A stretch of DNA of 64,000 nt from assembly GCF_014643375.1 (NCBI RefSeq), contig NZ_BMJJ01000016.1, positions 33,362-97,361 of the forward strand, in the 5' to 3' direction. Below, piece by piece: positions 38,023 through 47,092 of the stretch. The notes under the pieces are model-generated. The model was given only the letters and a program-made list of their open reading frames with translations. It was not told where the DNA came from and did no database searches. A program made the position numbers and the translations under genes. Positions within the stretch are counted from its first letter, which is position 1, and each line of letters opens with the position of its first letter. This stretch comes from Aureimonas glaciei. GTDB taxonomy: Bacteria > Pseudomonadota > Alphaproteobacteria > Rhizobiales > Rhizobiaceae.

Positions 38023-38136
38023 GAGCTGGCCTAAAAGGGCGAGAACCGCTGCCCGGGTAACATCTTCATCTACGCACCGGCCCCTAAGGTCCTGACTGTG
38101 ATCGAAATCCTCAGTCCGGGGGCGCCACCTTCATCC
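38023..38136 (+). pseudogene. Fragment of a second metallo-beta-lactamase gene
   Basis: Directly after the decayed dehydrogenase come KGENRCPGNIFIYAPAPKVL and TVIEILSPG, matching residues about 178-210 of the intact protein at 39950 (KGENHCPGNIFIYAPAQKVL). An in-frame TAA precedes it and a one-base loss in a G run follows SPG. The order dehydrogenase then metallo-beta-lactamase is the same as in the intact minus-strand pair, so both pieces come from one duplicated and later deleted segment. Confidence 0.75.
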
Positions 38137-38340
38137 AGGTCATCATTGGGGTGATGAACATCATCTGGATCAGGATGTGCAGCCATCGCGGCTCCGGCGG
38201 AAGTAGAGGCACCACAAGCGGGGGCACCAGAAGCACGAGCGGATAGATTGCCATGAAGCCGATGATGGCCATCTTCCATTTGGGTGGTTGCCCCGCCGGA
38301 GCGGGCGTCGCCGGCGGAAAACAGGCTTCTATGCCGTGAA
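38111..38340 (-). pseudogene. C-terminal remnant of a membrane-anchored monooxygenase-type protein
   Basis: Minus-strand frame contains GQPPKWKMAIIGFMAIYPLV, then LLVPPLVVPLLPPEPRWLHI and IQMMFITPMMTWMKVAPP. Two hydrophobic helices with PPxWKMAxxxxxAIYPL resemble the membrane tail found on some antibiotic-biosynthesis-monooxygenase domain proteins. The N-terminal monooxygenase domain is absent. It lies just past the stop of the broken aldehyde dehydrogenase, on the same strand, and may have been the next gene of that operon. Confidence 0.45.
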
Positions 38341-38397
38341 TTGGGATCGAACCGTGGCGGGTCCGATGACGCTTCTTGGCCACGGGAGCAGGATCGA

Positions 38398-39869
38398 TCA
38401 TGCCGGATCGCCGCCTGCGGAAGGAACTGCACCGTGCTTTAGCGCGATATGCTTGAACTCCAGAAAGTCGTCCATCACGGCGCTTCCGCGCATACGGCCC
38501 TGGCCGCTCTGCTTGAAGCCACCCTCTTCGAACTGGTCCGAAATGACCGCCCACTGGTTGACCCAGACCGTGCCGCATTCGAGCGCCATAGCGATGCGTA
38601 ACGGGCGGTCGATGTCTCGCGACCAAACGCTAGCGGCGAGCCCGTATTCGCTATCGTTGGCTATTTTCAGCGCCTCCGCTTCCGTGTTGAACCGCTGCAT
38701 CGTCAATACCGGCCCGAATACTTCCTGCTGGACGATGGGAAGTCGGGAGGACGCTACCTCCAGTAACGTCGGACGATAGAAGGCGCCGGCCTGCAGCGCA
38801 GGATCCGTCACGGGGCCGCCCCGCACCACGGCTTCGGCGCCAGCGTCGACCGCCTCCTGAACCATGCGGTCCACACGCGAGACGTTCGCCTTGTCGATCA
38901 GAGGTCCCATTTCGCTGGAAAGATCGCTCGCCGGGCCGACCTTTACGGCTTCGAGGGCCCGGGCCAGCGCGTCGCGCACCGCGTCGGCGATGCCGTTCTG
39001 AACGATCAAACGCCTGCCCGCCATGCAGAACTGCCCGGCGAAAACGGTGATGGCCTGCACGAGCGCGGGAACGACCGCATCGAGGTCGGCATCGTCGAAG
39101 ACGATCATCGGCGTCTTACCGCCCAGTTCCAAACCCAGTCGTTTCAGTCTCGGCGCGGCACTGGCGGAGATCGTGCGGCCCGTGGCCGTGCTTCCTGTGA
39201 AGCTAATCACCGGCACGTCCGGCGACGCGATCAAAGTGGCGCCAGCGTCGCGGCCGCCAGTGATGATATTGACGACGCCATTTGGCAGATCTTCCACGCC
39301 GGCCAGGATGCGGCTGATTAGCCCATTCACTTGGGCAGCAGGGCCGGGCAACATCGCCACTACGGTCGCCCCGGCCGCAAGAGCGGGAGCGAGGGACCGG
39401 GCGGTTAAGGCGAGCGGCGCGTTCCAAGGGGGCGATTACCGCGGCAACGCCCGCCGGCTGGCGGATCATCAGGGACAGCCCGTCGCCGCTGGTCTGCGCG
39501 GCCCGCCCGTGTTCGGGCGAGCGCGGCATTGTAGCGAAAGGTGGAGGCGCAGGAATAGCTCTCCATCCGCGCCTGCGGCAGGATCTTTCCGTTCTCAGCA
39601 GCGATCAGCTCGGCCATCTCCTCAGCGTGGGCGTCGAAAGCGTCGGCGATCTGATAGAGGACACGGGCCCGTAGCGCCCGGTCGCTTTTCCAGGCTGTCA
39701 TCTCAAACGCACGCCGGACCGCCAAGATCGCATCTTCGGCCTCAGCCGTTCCGGCCGTCACATAGGCCCCGAGAAACGCGCCCGTTGCCGGGTTTAGGCT
39801 GCGGCCGGGGTCTCCGGTGGACATCCATTGTCCGCCGATCCAGTGGCCGGTGGCTGCGCCGTCTGCTAT
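38398..39869 (-). pseudogene. Aldehyde dehydrogenase, two frameshifts and a lost start codon
   Basis: NAD-dependent aldehyde dehydrogenase. N-terminal part: DGAATGHWIGGQWMSTGDPG and AENGKILPQARMES. Frameshifts near 39510 and 39425 separate it from GDGLSLMIRQPAGVAAVIAP and from the main frame with VISFTGSTATGRTISA, the general base Glu in LELGGKTPMIVFDDADLDAV and nucleophile Cys in FAGQFCMAGRR. A GGAG site at the expected place is followed by ATA (39869-39867), where relatives would have ATG. It lies 80 bp downstream of the metallo-beta-lactamase gene in the same operon. Confidence 0.88.
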
Positions 39870-39949
39870 GTTGTTTCTCCAAATCCAAAAGATCAGGCTA
39901 AGGCCCGGCCGCGTAGCCCCAAAAAAGGGCGCCGGGCCGGGCATGAGCG

Positions 39950-41029
39950 TCAGGCGTGGAACGGCGGCGGGTTTTCACCGCGCTTGCGGTAGTTCGGGCG
40001 CGGACGTTCCAGACGGATCGACTCCAGCACCGTGTAGGCGTGGTACTTCGTCTGGGTGGTCACGCCTGCGAGCCGCTCGGACCAGAGCTTGCCGTTGCTG
40101 GTCTTCTTCTCCAGCACATGCTTGGTCGCATAGTTGGCCATTGAGTTGATCCAGTTCTCGGTCCCGACCCAAAAGCGGTCGAGGCCCGGCTTTAGCAGGA
40201 TATCAATCAGCCGGTCGGACGGAGAGTATTTGTCGATTGCAAGTTGCGCACCTTCCAGGACGTCGCCGAAGTATTCAATGCCCTCCTTCACGAGCTCGGG
40301 CGTGCCGTACTTCATGTGGTGGCCGGCAACAAGGAAGTCGAAGTCGTACTCCATGATCTGGTGCTGGGCTTCATACCAAGCCGTGATGTTCTGTGAGGCG
40401 TCGCAGTGCATGAAGGTGGCGCTGCCGGGGCTCAGAATGTCGATTACGGTCAACACTTTCTGGGCCGGTGCATAGATGAAGATGTTGCCGGGGCAGTGGT
40501 TCTCGCCCTTGTAGTCCAGCTCGAGCGTCACCCCGCCGACGGTCAGACTGTAGTGGTCGGCGAAGGTGATTGTGGGCAGCGGTCGGAACGGATCCGGGAA
40601 GCGTTCCAGTAGCTCCATGGTGATGTCATGGGCTATGATTTCCACATCCGGCCCAAAAATCACTGCAGCTCCGATATGATCGGTGTGCCAGTGGCTGTAG
40701 ATAACGTGAGTGACCTTCTTCTCAGTCACGTCTTCGATGGCGGCCAGCATGTTCTCGCCCAGAGTCGGCGGGGCGTCGATGGCGATGACGCCCTCCGAGG
40801 TGACGACGAAGGCGGCGTCGTAGCCGCCGCTCGTTACCCAGTAGAAACCGTCACGAAGCTCTTCGACGTGGTAGCCGAGCTTCTGGAAGCGCTCGCTCCA
40901 GAAGTAGGGCGGGTAGTATTCTGGCGGGTCGAGCGGGTGCTCCCCGGCCTCCGGAAAGCCGTATCGATCGACGCCGAAAAACGCCGGCGTGTCCGAAGCC
41001 GCGATCGGCTTCTGGTGGTCGTCGCACAT
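39950..41029 (-). CDS. MBL-fold metallo-hydrolase
   Basis: Metallo-beta-lactamase superfamily hydrolase of 359 residues. The binuclear zinc motif is YSHWHTDHIGAA. Further ligands are the His in KGENHCPGN, the Asp in VLTVIDILSPG and the His in LVAGHHMKYGT. The C-terminal third is helical. ATG 41029 is seven bases after AGGAG; the ATG two codons upstream (41035) is too close to that site. It follows the alcohol dehydrogenase by 33 bp. The substrate is unknown; the operon (alcohol dehydrogenase, this enzyme, aldehyde dehydrogenase) suggests thioester or lactone hydrolysis in aldehyde oxidation. Confidence 0.9.
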   Translation of the reverse strand: MCDDHQKPIAASDTPAFFGVDRYGFPEAGEHPLDPPEYYPPYFWSERFQKLGYHVEELRDGFYWVTSGGYDAAFVVTSEGVIAIDAPPTLGENMLAAIEDVTEKKVTHVIYSHWHTDHIGAAVIFGPDVEIIAHDITMELLERFPDPFRPLPTITFADHYSLTVGGVTLELDYKGENHCPGNIFIYAPAQKVLTVIDILSPGSATFMHCDASQNITAWYEAQHQIMEYDFDFLVAGHHMKYGTPELVKEGIEYFGDVLEGAQLAIDKYSPSDRLIDILLKPGLDRFWVGTENWINSMANYATKHVLEKKTSNGKLWSERLAGVTTQTKYHAYTVLESIRLERPRPNYRKRGENPPPFHA

Positions 41030-41062
41030 AGTCATTCTCCTCGTTCAGAGTAGGGGTGTTCG

Positions 41063-42181
41063 TCAGGGGGACGGAGGGTCGAACCGGAGGACTGCCTTGA
41101 TGGCCCGACCGGCACCGGCGTCCTCGAACGCCGTGTTGATGTCGGAAAATTCGTAGAAGCGGATCAGTCGATCGAAGGGAAAGCGGCCGGCGCGGTACAG
41201 GCCGATCAACTCAGGGATCATCAGCGCGGATGTGGCATCGCCCTGAATGATCCCCACCAACTGCTGGCCGACGGACAGGCGCGAGGCGTCCAGCACCGCT
41301 CCAGAGTGCGGACCAAACGCGACAAATCCGAAACGTCCCATGGGCGCGAGGACTGACACGCCGGCGTCGAGGTTCTCTTTTCGACCGGAGGTGTCCAGTA
41401 CGTACTCGGCGCCCCGGTGCGTGATTGCCCGGATTGCGTCGCTGAGGTCGGGGACGTCGTGGGCATTGATCGCGTCGGTCGCGCCCAACTCGAGGGCCAA
41501 ACCCAACCGTTCTGCGTTGACGTCGACGGCGATAATAATGGCGGCGTCGGCCACCTTCGCGGCCATGATCGCCGCCAGTCCAACGGCGCCGACACCGAAC
41601 ACGACTATGGACGCGCCGACCGGGACCGCGAGCGCCTTGAGAACCGCGCCCGCGCCGGTCTGGAAGCCGCAGCCGAGTGGGCCGAGGATTTCCAAAGGAA
41701 CGTCGTCCGGTACCTTCACCGTGTTGCGGGAGTGCGCCAGCGCGTAAGTCGAAAAAGAGGATTGGCCGAAGAAGTGCGCGTGCAGATCCGCGACCTCTTC
41801 GGATTTCACGCCGACCGTACCGTCCATCCGCGCCCCGGCGAAGTTGGTTTCCCACACATGGTCGCAGTAGGCAGGATGGGCAGACAGGCATGGTTTGCAT
41901 TGTCCGCAAGAATGGTAGGACAGCACGACATGATCGCCTGGGTTCAGATGGCTGACGGCGGAGCCGACGCGCTCAACAACGCCCGCCCCCTCATGGCCGA
42001 GGATCGCTGGCAGCGGCGCGGGCAGATGCTGATGCTGGACGTGAGCGTCAGTGGCGCAGATGCCGGTCGCGACCATCCGGACCAGAACTTCATCGGCGCG
42101 AGGCTCGTCGATGACGATATTACGGAAGGTGAAGGCGGCGTCCTTTTCCTCAACGACGGCCGCGACGGCTGAGACGGTCAT
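41063..42181 (-). CDS. Zinc-dependent alcohol dehydrogenase (aryl-alcohol / class III-like)
   Basis: Medium-chain NAD-dependent alcohol dehydrogenase of 372 residues. Catalytic zinc ligands are the Cys in MVATGICATDAH and the His in AILGHEGAGVV. The structural zinc loop is CGQCKPCLSAHPAYC. The coenzyme motif is VVFGVGAVGLAAIMAAKVAD. Sequence type matches benzyl- or aryl-alcohol dehydrogenases. First gene of the operon with the metallo-hydrolase and broken aldehyde dehydrogenase, divergent from LysR paralogue 2 across 157 bp. A decayed copy lies at 37173. Confidence 0.93.
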   Translation of the reverse strand: MTVSAVAAVVEEKDAAFTFRNIVIDEPRADEVLVRMVATGICATDAHVQHQHLPAPLPAILGHEGAGVVERVGSAVSHLNPGDHVVLSYHSCGQCKPCLSAHPAYCDHVWETNFAGARMDGTVGVKSEEVADLHAHFFGQSSFSTYALAHSRNTVKVPDDVPLEILGPLGCGFQTGAGAVLKALAVPVGASIVVFGVGAVGLAAIMAAKVADAAIIIAVDVNAERLGLALELGATDAINAHDVPDLSDAIRAITHRGAEYVLDTSGRKENLDAGVSVLAPMGRFGFVAFGPHSGAVLDASRLSVGQQLVGIIQGDATSALMIPELIGLYRAGRFPFDRLIRFYEFSDINTAFEDAGAGRAIKAVLRFDPPSP

Positions 42182-42338
42182 ACAGCGACCTCGTCCGGAA
42201 TTCTGATCAGGTGCTTCATGAGGCTCTCCTCGGCCAGTCCGGGATGACGCAGGGGCTGGGATTGTTCTTCGACCTCATCTACATACGCGCGCTCGCCGTC
42301 GTTGCGGAAGTTAGCCAGCTCGGAATGGAGGGTTGCAA

Positions 42339-43238
42339 ATGTCAGAACGCCAAACCGTCGACCTCATCGATGTTCGCGCGTTTGCCACCGTTGTGGAGAC
42401 CGGCAGCATGTCCCAGGCGGCGATCCGCTTGGGGGTCGCCAAGTCGATTGTCAGTCGCCGCATCAGCCAGCTTGAAAAAACCGTGGGCGCAGTGATGCTG
42501 ACCCGGACGGCGCGCGGCACCTCGGTTACGGATGCGGGCAGGACCTACTATCTGCGAGCCGCCGCCGCCTTGATGGAACTGGAGGCCGCACAGGAAGCCG
42601 TCGGCGAACTGACCTCAGAGATTTCAGGCCAGATGCGGATCTCCGTGCCGCTCGCCTTCGGCGAATACTGTCTGGCGCCACTGCTGGCCGAATTTGCGGC
42701 GCATCATCCCAAGATCCAGCTCGAGGTCAGCTTCGAGGACCGCAGGGCTGACTTAGTCAGTGATGGCTACGATCTGGCGGTGCGCATCGGCAACCTGCCA
42801 GACTCCGGTTTGATAACGCGCCGCCTGGCGACCGTCCGCGCGGCGGTGCTGGCAAGTCCCGCCTATCTGGATAGCAAGGGAAGACCGGCCACGCCCTCCG
42901 AACTGACGGGCCACGACGCGATCATCTACACGAACGCCGGCAATCAGTGGCGTTTCGAGGGTCCCGATGGCTGGGAGTATGTCCGCGTCACTCCACGCCT
43001 GCGGACCGACAACGGGCAGATGATGCTCGCCGCCGCGCGGTCGGGCCTCGGCGTCATCATCCTTCCTTGGTTCATGGCGCACGAGGCTATCGAGAGGCGG
43101 GAGCTGGAGCATGTCCTGCCCCAGCACCCCCATGAGGGCGCCGGCCTGCATCTTCTGATGCCGCCCGCGCGCGTGAGTATCGCCCGTGTTAGGGCTCTGG
43201 TCGCCTTTCTTTCCGACAGATTTGGGCCTGTCGTCTGA
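42339..43238 (+). CDS. LysR-family transcriptional regulator (paralogue 2)
   Basis: LysR regulator of 299 residues. It begins MSERQTVDLIDVRAFATVVE with helix-turn-helix QAAIRLGVAKSIVSRRISQL, then effector domain motifs FGEYCLAPLLAEFAAHHPKI and FEDRRADLVSDGYDLAVRIG. GGAGGG is six bases before ATG 42339. It probably controls the divergent alcohol dehydrogenase operon. Roughly half its residues match LysR paralogue 1 at 32736, so the two regulatory modules share an origin. Confidence 0.93.
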   Translation: MSERQTVDLIDVRAFATVVETGSMSQAAIRLGVAKSIVSRRISQLEKTVGAVMLTRTARGTSVTDAGRTYYLRAAAALMELEAAQEAVGELTSEISGQMRISVPLAFGEYCLAPLLAEFAAHHPKIQLEVSFEDRRADLVSDGYDLAVRIGNLPDSGLITRRLATVRAAVLASPAYLDSKGRPATPSELTGHDAIIYTNAGNQWRFEGPDGWEYVRVTPRLRTDNGQMMLAAARSGLGVIILPWFMAHEAIERRELEHVLPQHPHEGAGLHLLMPPARVSIARVRALVAFLSDRFGPVV

Positions 43239-43261
43239 AGGTAACGTCGGCCGGGGCTCGA

Positions 43262-44113
43262 TCAGCCGGTGAGCGCATCAGCGTGCGGAAACTGCCCATG
43301 TCGGTAGCTGCGGTAGTAACCTTCCAACTCTTGCGGCGAACCGGCGATGAAGGGGCCTCGGGCTACGACCTCGATGTTTTGAGGCAGCCCCGCGTAGAAG
43401 AGGATGCGCGCGCCGGATTGGCCTGCCTTGAAGCGCAGTCGACTGTCGCCGTGTTCCGCGACCGGGTAGGTCCAACCTGTTGAGCCGGTTGAGATCACTG
43501 AAGCACCTTCCCCCGCAGAGACGTCGCCCGCGATGCCCACGACGAACGCGTTGAACGCGGCCGGTAGCTCCTGCGCAAACGTCGCGCCCGGATCGAGACG
43601 GATATCGACGAGTGTCACCGGGACCGCGTTCAAGGTGGTCGAGATCGCGGCACCCGAGCGGCCACTGTAGACTCGCGCCTCTACGCCGTTTTCGCGCCTT
43701 GTGGGCATGTCGTCGCGCTTCAGAATCTGGACGCGCGGCGCCATGTTCCGCTCGCGCTCGGGAAGGATCAGCCACAGCTGGAATAGGCGCATACCGCTCG
43801 AGACCACCGTGCCATCGTTGTGGATTATACCGCTGCCGGCGGTCATCCACTCGACGTCGCCTTCTTCGACCCGGCCAGTGCCATCCTCCATGAAGCCGCT
43901 AAGCATGAAGGTGACCGTCTCCAATCCGGCGTGCGGATGCGCCTCGCCGAACGGACCGGCCGTTGTGATGTTGTCGTCCGCCATGAGGAAGAAGGGATCC
44001 GTTCTCGACAGATGGCCCGGCTCCACCACAAGGGCGGCCCTGTGACGGTCGCCGCCGAAGCCCGGCCCGAGCGGGGGAATGGCGCTTGTCTCGTTGATCT
44101 TTCTGTCATGCAT
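43262..44113 (-). CDS. Pirin-family protein (intact copy)
   Basis: Bicupin pirin of 283 residues. The first metal motif is GEAHPHAGLETVTFM. The second, normally H-S-E, reads AGSGIIHNDGT, so the Glu ligand position is Asp. The C-terminal cupin has VTLVDIRLDPGATFAQELPA and ARILFYAGLPQNIEVVARGP. Some pirins oxidise flavonols, others act as redox-sensing regulators; neither can be chosen here. It is convergent with LysR paralogue 2, 23 bp between stops, and is the only undamaged pirin gene in the window. Confidence 0.9.
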   Translation of the reverse strand: MHDRKINETSAIPPLGPGFGGDRHRAALVVEPGHLSRTDPFFLMADDNITTAGPFGEAHPHAGLETVTFMLSGFMEDGTGRVEEGDVEWMTAGSGIIHNDGTVVSSGMRLFQLWLILPERERNMAPRVQILKRDDMPTRRENGVEARVYSGRSGAAISTTLNAVPVTLVDIRLDPGATFAQELPAAFNAFVVGIAGDVSAGEGASVISTGSTGWTYPVAEHGDSRLRFKAGQSGARILFYAGLPQNIEVVARGPFIAGSPQELEGYYRSYRHGQFPHADALTG

Positions 44114-44511
44114 CTGCTGGATGTCCTGTGTGAAGGGTTGCTGGGGGAACGTGAGTCTGAGGGAGTGCGTCCAATCTTGGGTCCGAAAGACGCTTCAGCC
44201 AGTGATCGGCTCATGCACCTCAGTGTTCCTGAATCCTGAACACCCGTTCCGCGGGTATCGGCGGCGCGTCCTTCCTGCCGGCGCCTGCGGAGATGGTTTT
44301 AGATGTCTGACATTGTTCTCCGGAATATGATTGTTCCGGGCCAGCCGCTGGCACGGGGAGCGACACCTCTCCGTTCGGCAGCCCCCGTAGCTGCTCGGCA
44401 ACAAAGTCACCGATGCCGGTCATTCCGGATGCCGCTCAGAGGCGGCGAAGGAATGGCAGGTATCACGGTCGGCAGAGTAGTCGCGCAAGGGCGAAGATGG
44501 TGAAGGTTTTC
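44114..44511. other. Non-coding stretch before the IS91-type element
   Basis: Open frames here are short and carry no recognisable motifs. The stretch lies upstream of the intact pirin gene and should contain its promoter. I see no RNA gene or strong hairpin. Another 290 bp of non-coding DNA continue to the end of the transposase gene. Confidence 0.5.
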
Positions 44512-44850
44512 GGATGCCGGCGGGCGTGAGGTTTCGGCCGGGCGGTGAGCCGGCGTCCGAGAACCGCCCATGCACGAACGAGCGGGCGTGCGTTGCCTTC
44601 GTCTATGGAGATTTCGGTGATCGGGTCTGGCCGGATCTCGGCCGACGACGACCCGAAGGTGCGAACCGGGCCGCCCGATGTTGGATGCAGAGGGCTCGAT
44701 CAGGCTGCGTAATAACACCGGTAGCGATCGTGCCGGCGCTGTCGATACCTGATGGAACGGCCTTCGGCGTTTTGGCGATGCGGCGGGCGCGTTCAGGACT
44801 TCGCCTGGATGGCGTCATGTCGAGCGAGCGATGGGATCCACGGCGGCCCA

Positions 44851-46098
44851 TCATGGAGAGGGGCCTCCGGTCGGCGGTTCGCCGAAGGGCGACGCCCGCG
44901 CCCGGGCTAGGCTCGGCAGGATCAGGAGGCGCCGCATGGGTCCTCCGCAGCATGGGCAGGGTTGCGGCGCTGGCGGACTGGTCTTCTCTGGTTCGGCACG
45001 TCCTGATGTCTCGGTGGATGTCGGCCCCGTCGAATGCTCACGGCTCGGTGCTGTCCAGGGTTCACCGATCAGCCTGCGGAGCCGTTCGATGCCAGCCTTG
45101 CGGTTTGGCCCCGTCAGGAAGCCGTAGTGCCGGATGCGGTGGAAGCCGCGTGGCAGGACGTGGAGGAGAAAGCGGCGAATGAACTCGCCCGCCTCGAGCG
45201 TCAGGGTGCGGTGGCGGGCGGCACCGTCCTTGCGATAGTCCTTGACGCGGAAGGTGACGCGTTCCCCGTCGAAAGCGGTGATGCGCCGGGACGAGATGGC
45301 GACCCGGTGGGTGTAGCGCGACAGGTAGGCAAGAACCGCCTGCGGCCCCGCGAAGGGCGGCTTGGCGTAGACGACCCAGCGCTTGCGCCGCACCGGGGCG
45401 AGATGGCGGGCAAAGGCACGGGGATCTGCGAGGTTCGCGAGCGTTCCGTGAAAGGCGAGCTTGCCGCCGGCGTGCAAGGCGACAAGCCCTTCGAGGAAGA
45501 GACGGCGGAACAGGGCTCCGAGCACCCGCACGGGCAGGAGGAAGGCAGGACGCGACGAGATCCATCGCGTTCCATCCGGCGCAAGGCCGCCGCCCGGCAC
45601 GATCATGTGAACGTGGGGATGGTGGGTCATGGCCGAGCCCCAGGTGTGGAGGACGGCAGTAAGGCCGATGCGGGCGCCCAGGTGCTTCGGGTCGGCGGCG
45701 ATCCTTGTCATGGTCTCGACGGAGGCGCGGAACAGGAGGTCGTAGACCACGGCCTTGTTCTGGAAGGCGACCGCGGCGATCTCGGCGGGCAGCGTGAAGA
45801 CGACGTGGAAGTATCCGACCGGCAGGAGATCGGCTTCCCGATCGGCCAGCCAGTCGCGTGCGGCCGCGCCCTGGCACCTTGGGCAGTGCCGGTTGCGGCA
45901 GGAGTTGTAGGCGACGCGAAGGTGGCCGCACGCGTCGCAGCCCTCGACATGGCCGCCAAGCGCGGCGGTGCGGCAATGCTCGATCGCCGACATGACCTTC
46001 AGCTCGGCCAGGCTCAGGTGCCCGGCGCGGGAAGCCCGGAAAGCTGGACCCTGGTCACGGAAGATGTCGGCGACCTCGATGGACGCCACGCCCTTCAC
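44851..46098 (-). CDS. IS91-family transposase (HUH, rolling-circle)
   Basis: Replicative transposase of 415 residues. The N-terminal zinc-binding region has EHCRTAALGGHVEGCDACGH, then YNSCRNRHCPRCQGAAARDW. The HUH motif is THHPHVHMIVPGGG, and the Tyr nucleophile region is LAYLSRYTHRVAIS. A second Cys cluster (PCPCCGGPM) is at the C-terminus. The GTG start at 46098 overlaps the recombinase stop (GTGA), so the two are translationally coupled. All motifs are intact, so it could be active. Confidence 0.93.
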   Translation of the reverse strand: MKGVASIEVADIFRDQGPAFRASRAGHLSLAELKVMSAIEHCRTAALGGHVEGCDACGHLRVAYNSCRNRHCPRCQGAAARDWLADREADLLPVGYFHVVFTLPAEIAAVAFQNKAVVYDLLFRASVETMTRIAADPKHLGARIGLTAVLHTWGSAMTHHPHVHMIVPGGGLAPDGTRWISSRPAFLLPVRVLGALFRRLFLEGLVALHAGGKLAFHGTLANLADPRAFARHLAPVRRKRWVVYAKPPFAGPQAVLAYLSRYTHRVAISSRRITAFDGERVTFRVKDYRKDGAARHRTLTLEAGEFIRRFLLHVLPRGFHRIRHYGFLTGPNRKAGIERLRRLIGEPWTAPSREHSTGPTSTETSGRAEPEKTSPPAPQPCPCCGGPMRRLLILPSLARARASPFGEPPTGGPSP

Positions 46099-47000
46099 CC
46101 GTCGGTGCCGTCTGCCTCCATCAAGACCTTGAGCTGTTCGATTGGGCTTGTCACGGCGCGGATCGTGCGTGTGGCGACGCGGGCGTAGAGCGCCGTGGTG
46201 TCGAGCTTGGAATGGCCGAGCAGGACCTGGATGACGCGGATGTCGACGTTCTGCTCGAGCAGGTGCGTGGCGAAGGAATGACGCAGCGTGTGCGGGCTGA
46301 CGCGCTTGGTGATGCCGGCAGCCTCCGCGGCTTCGTGGACGGCGCGGTTGAGCTGGCGTGTGGAGACAGGCTCCAGGCGGCTGCGCCCGGGAAACAGCCA
46401 GCCATGCGGCAGCATCACGCCGCGCCGTCGTCCCTCGCGCCACCACAAGCGCAGGAGTTCCAGGAGCTGGGGCGAAAGCATTGCGTTGCGGTCCTTGCGC
46501 CCCTTGCCCTCCTCGATGCGTATCAGCATGCGGGTGGAGTCGATGTCGTCGATCTTCAGCGTCGCGACCTCCGAGACCCGCAGCCCCGCGCCATAGGCGG
46601 TGCCGAGCGCGGCGCGATACTTCGCACCCGGCGCGGCCTCCAGGAGCCGTCCGACCTCCTCGGCGCTCAAGACCGTCGGCAGCTTGCGCTGGTAGCGGGC
46701 GAGGACGAGACGCCGCGCCAGATCGGGGCGGTCGAGCGTGACGGTGAATAGGAAGCGCAGTGCCGAGACCGAGCCGTTGATCGTCGGCGCCTGCACGCCG
46801 GTCTTGGTCTGGTGGACCTGGAAACGGCGGATGTCCTCGGCGCTCGCGGCGTCGGGCGAACGGCCGAGGAACGCGGCAAAAGCACTGACAAAACGGATGT
46901 AGTCACGCTGCGTGGCCTCGCACAGGCCGCGCATGGCCATGTCCTCCAACATGCGCAGGCGAAGCGCGCTGGCGGGGCGTTCGACGGAAGGATGCGGCAT
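46095..47000 (-). CDS. Tyrosine recombinase associated with IS91-type transposase
   Basis: Phage integrase family protein of 301 residues. The N-terminal SAM-like domain contains MRGLCEATQRDYIRFVSAFA. The catalytic set is complete: Arg in GAGLRVSEVATL, Lys in GKGRKDRNAML, HTLRHSFATH, LLGHSKLDTT and the Tyr in ALYARVATR. Such recombinases accompany a subset of IS91 transposases, where their contribution to transposition is not well defined. Unlike the integrase at 6236 it has every active-site residue. Confidence 0.93.
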   Translation of the reverse strand: MPHPSVERPASALRLRMLEDMAMRGLCEATQRDYIRFVSAFAAFLGRSPDAASAEDIRRFQVHQTKTGVQAPTINGSVSALRFLFTVTLDRPDLARRLVLARYQRKLPTVLSAEEVGRLLEAAPGAKYRAALGTAYGAGLRVSEVATLKIDDIDSTRMLIRIEEGKGRKDRNAMLSPQLLELLRLWWREGRRRGVMLPHGWLFPGRSRLEPVSTRQLNRAVHEAAEAAGITKRVSPHTLRHSFATHLLEQNVDIRVIQVLLGHSKLDTTALYARVATRTIRAVTSPIEQLKVLMEADGTDG

Positions 47001-47092
47001 CGGATCTCTCCATGAGACGAGGGGAACCCCTCATGCTCATGGCGATCGCCGCGCCCGTTCAACCGCCGATCACGCCTGCACCTCTACACGCC

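Noticed and set aside
45034..46188. 384-codon plus-strand open frame
   Set aside because: Antisense to the IS91 transposase, which has clear HUH and Cys motifs.
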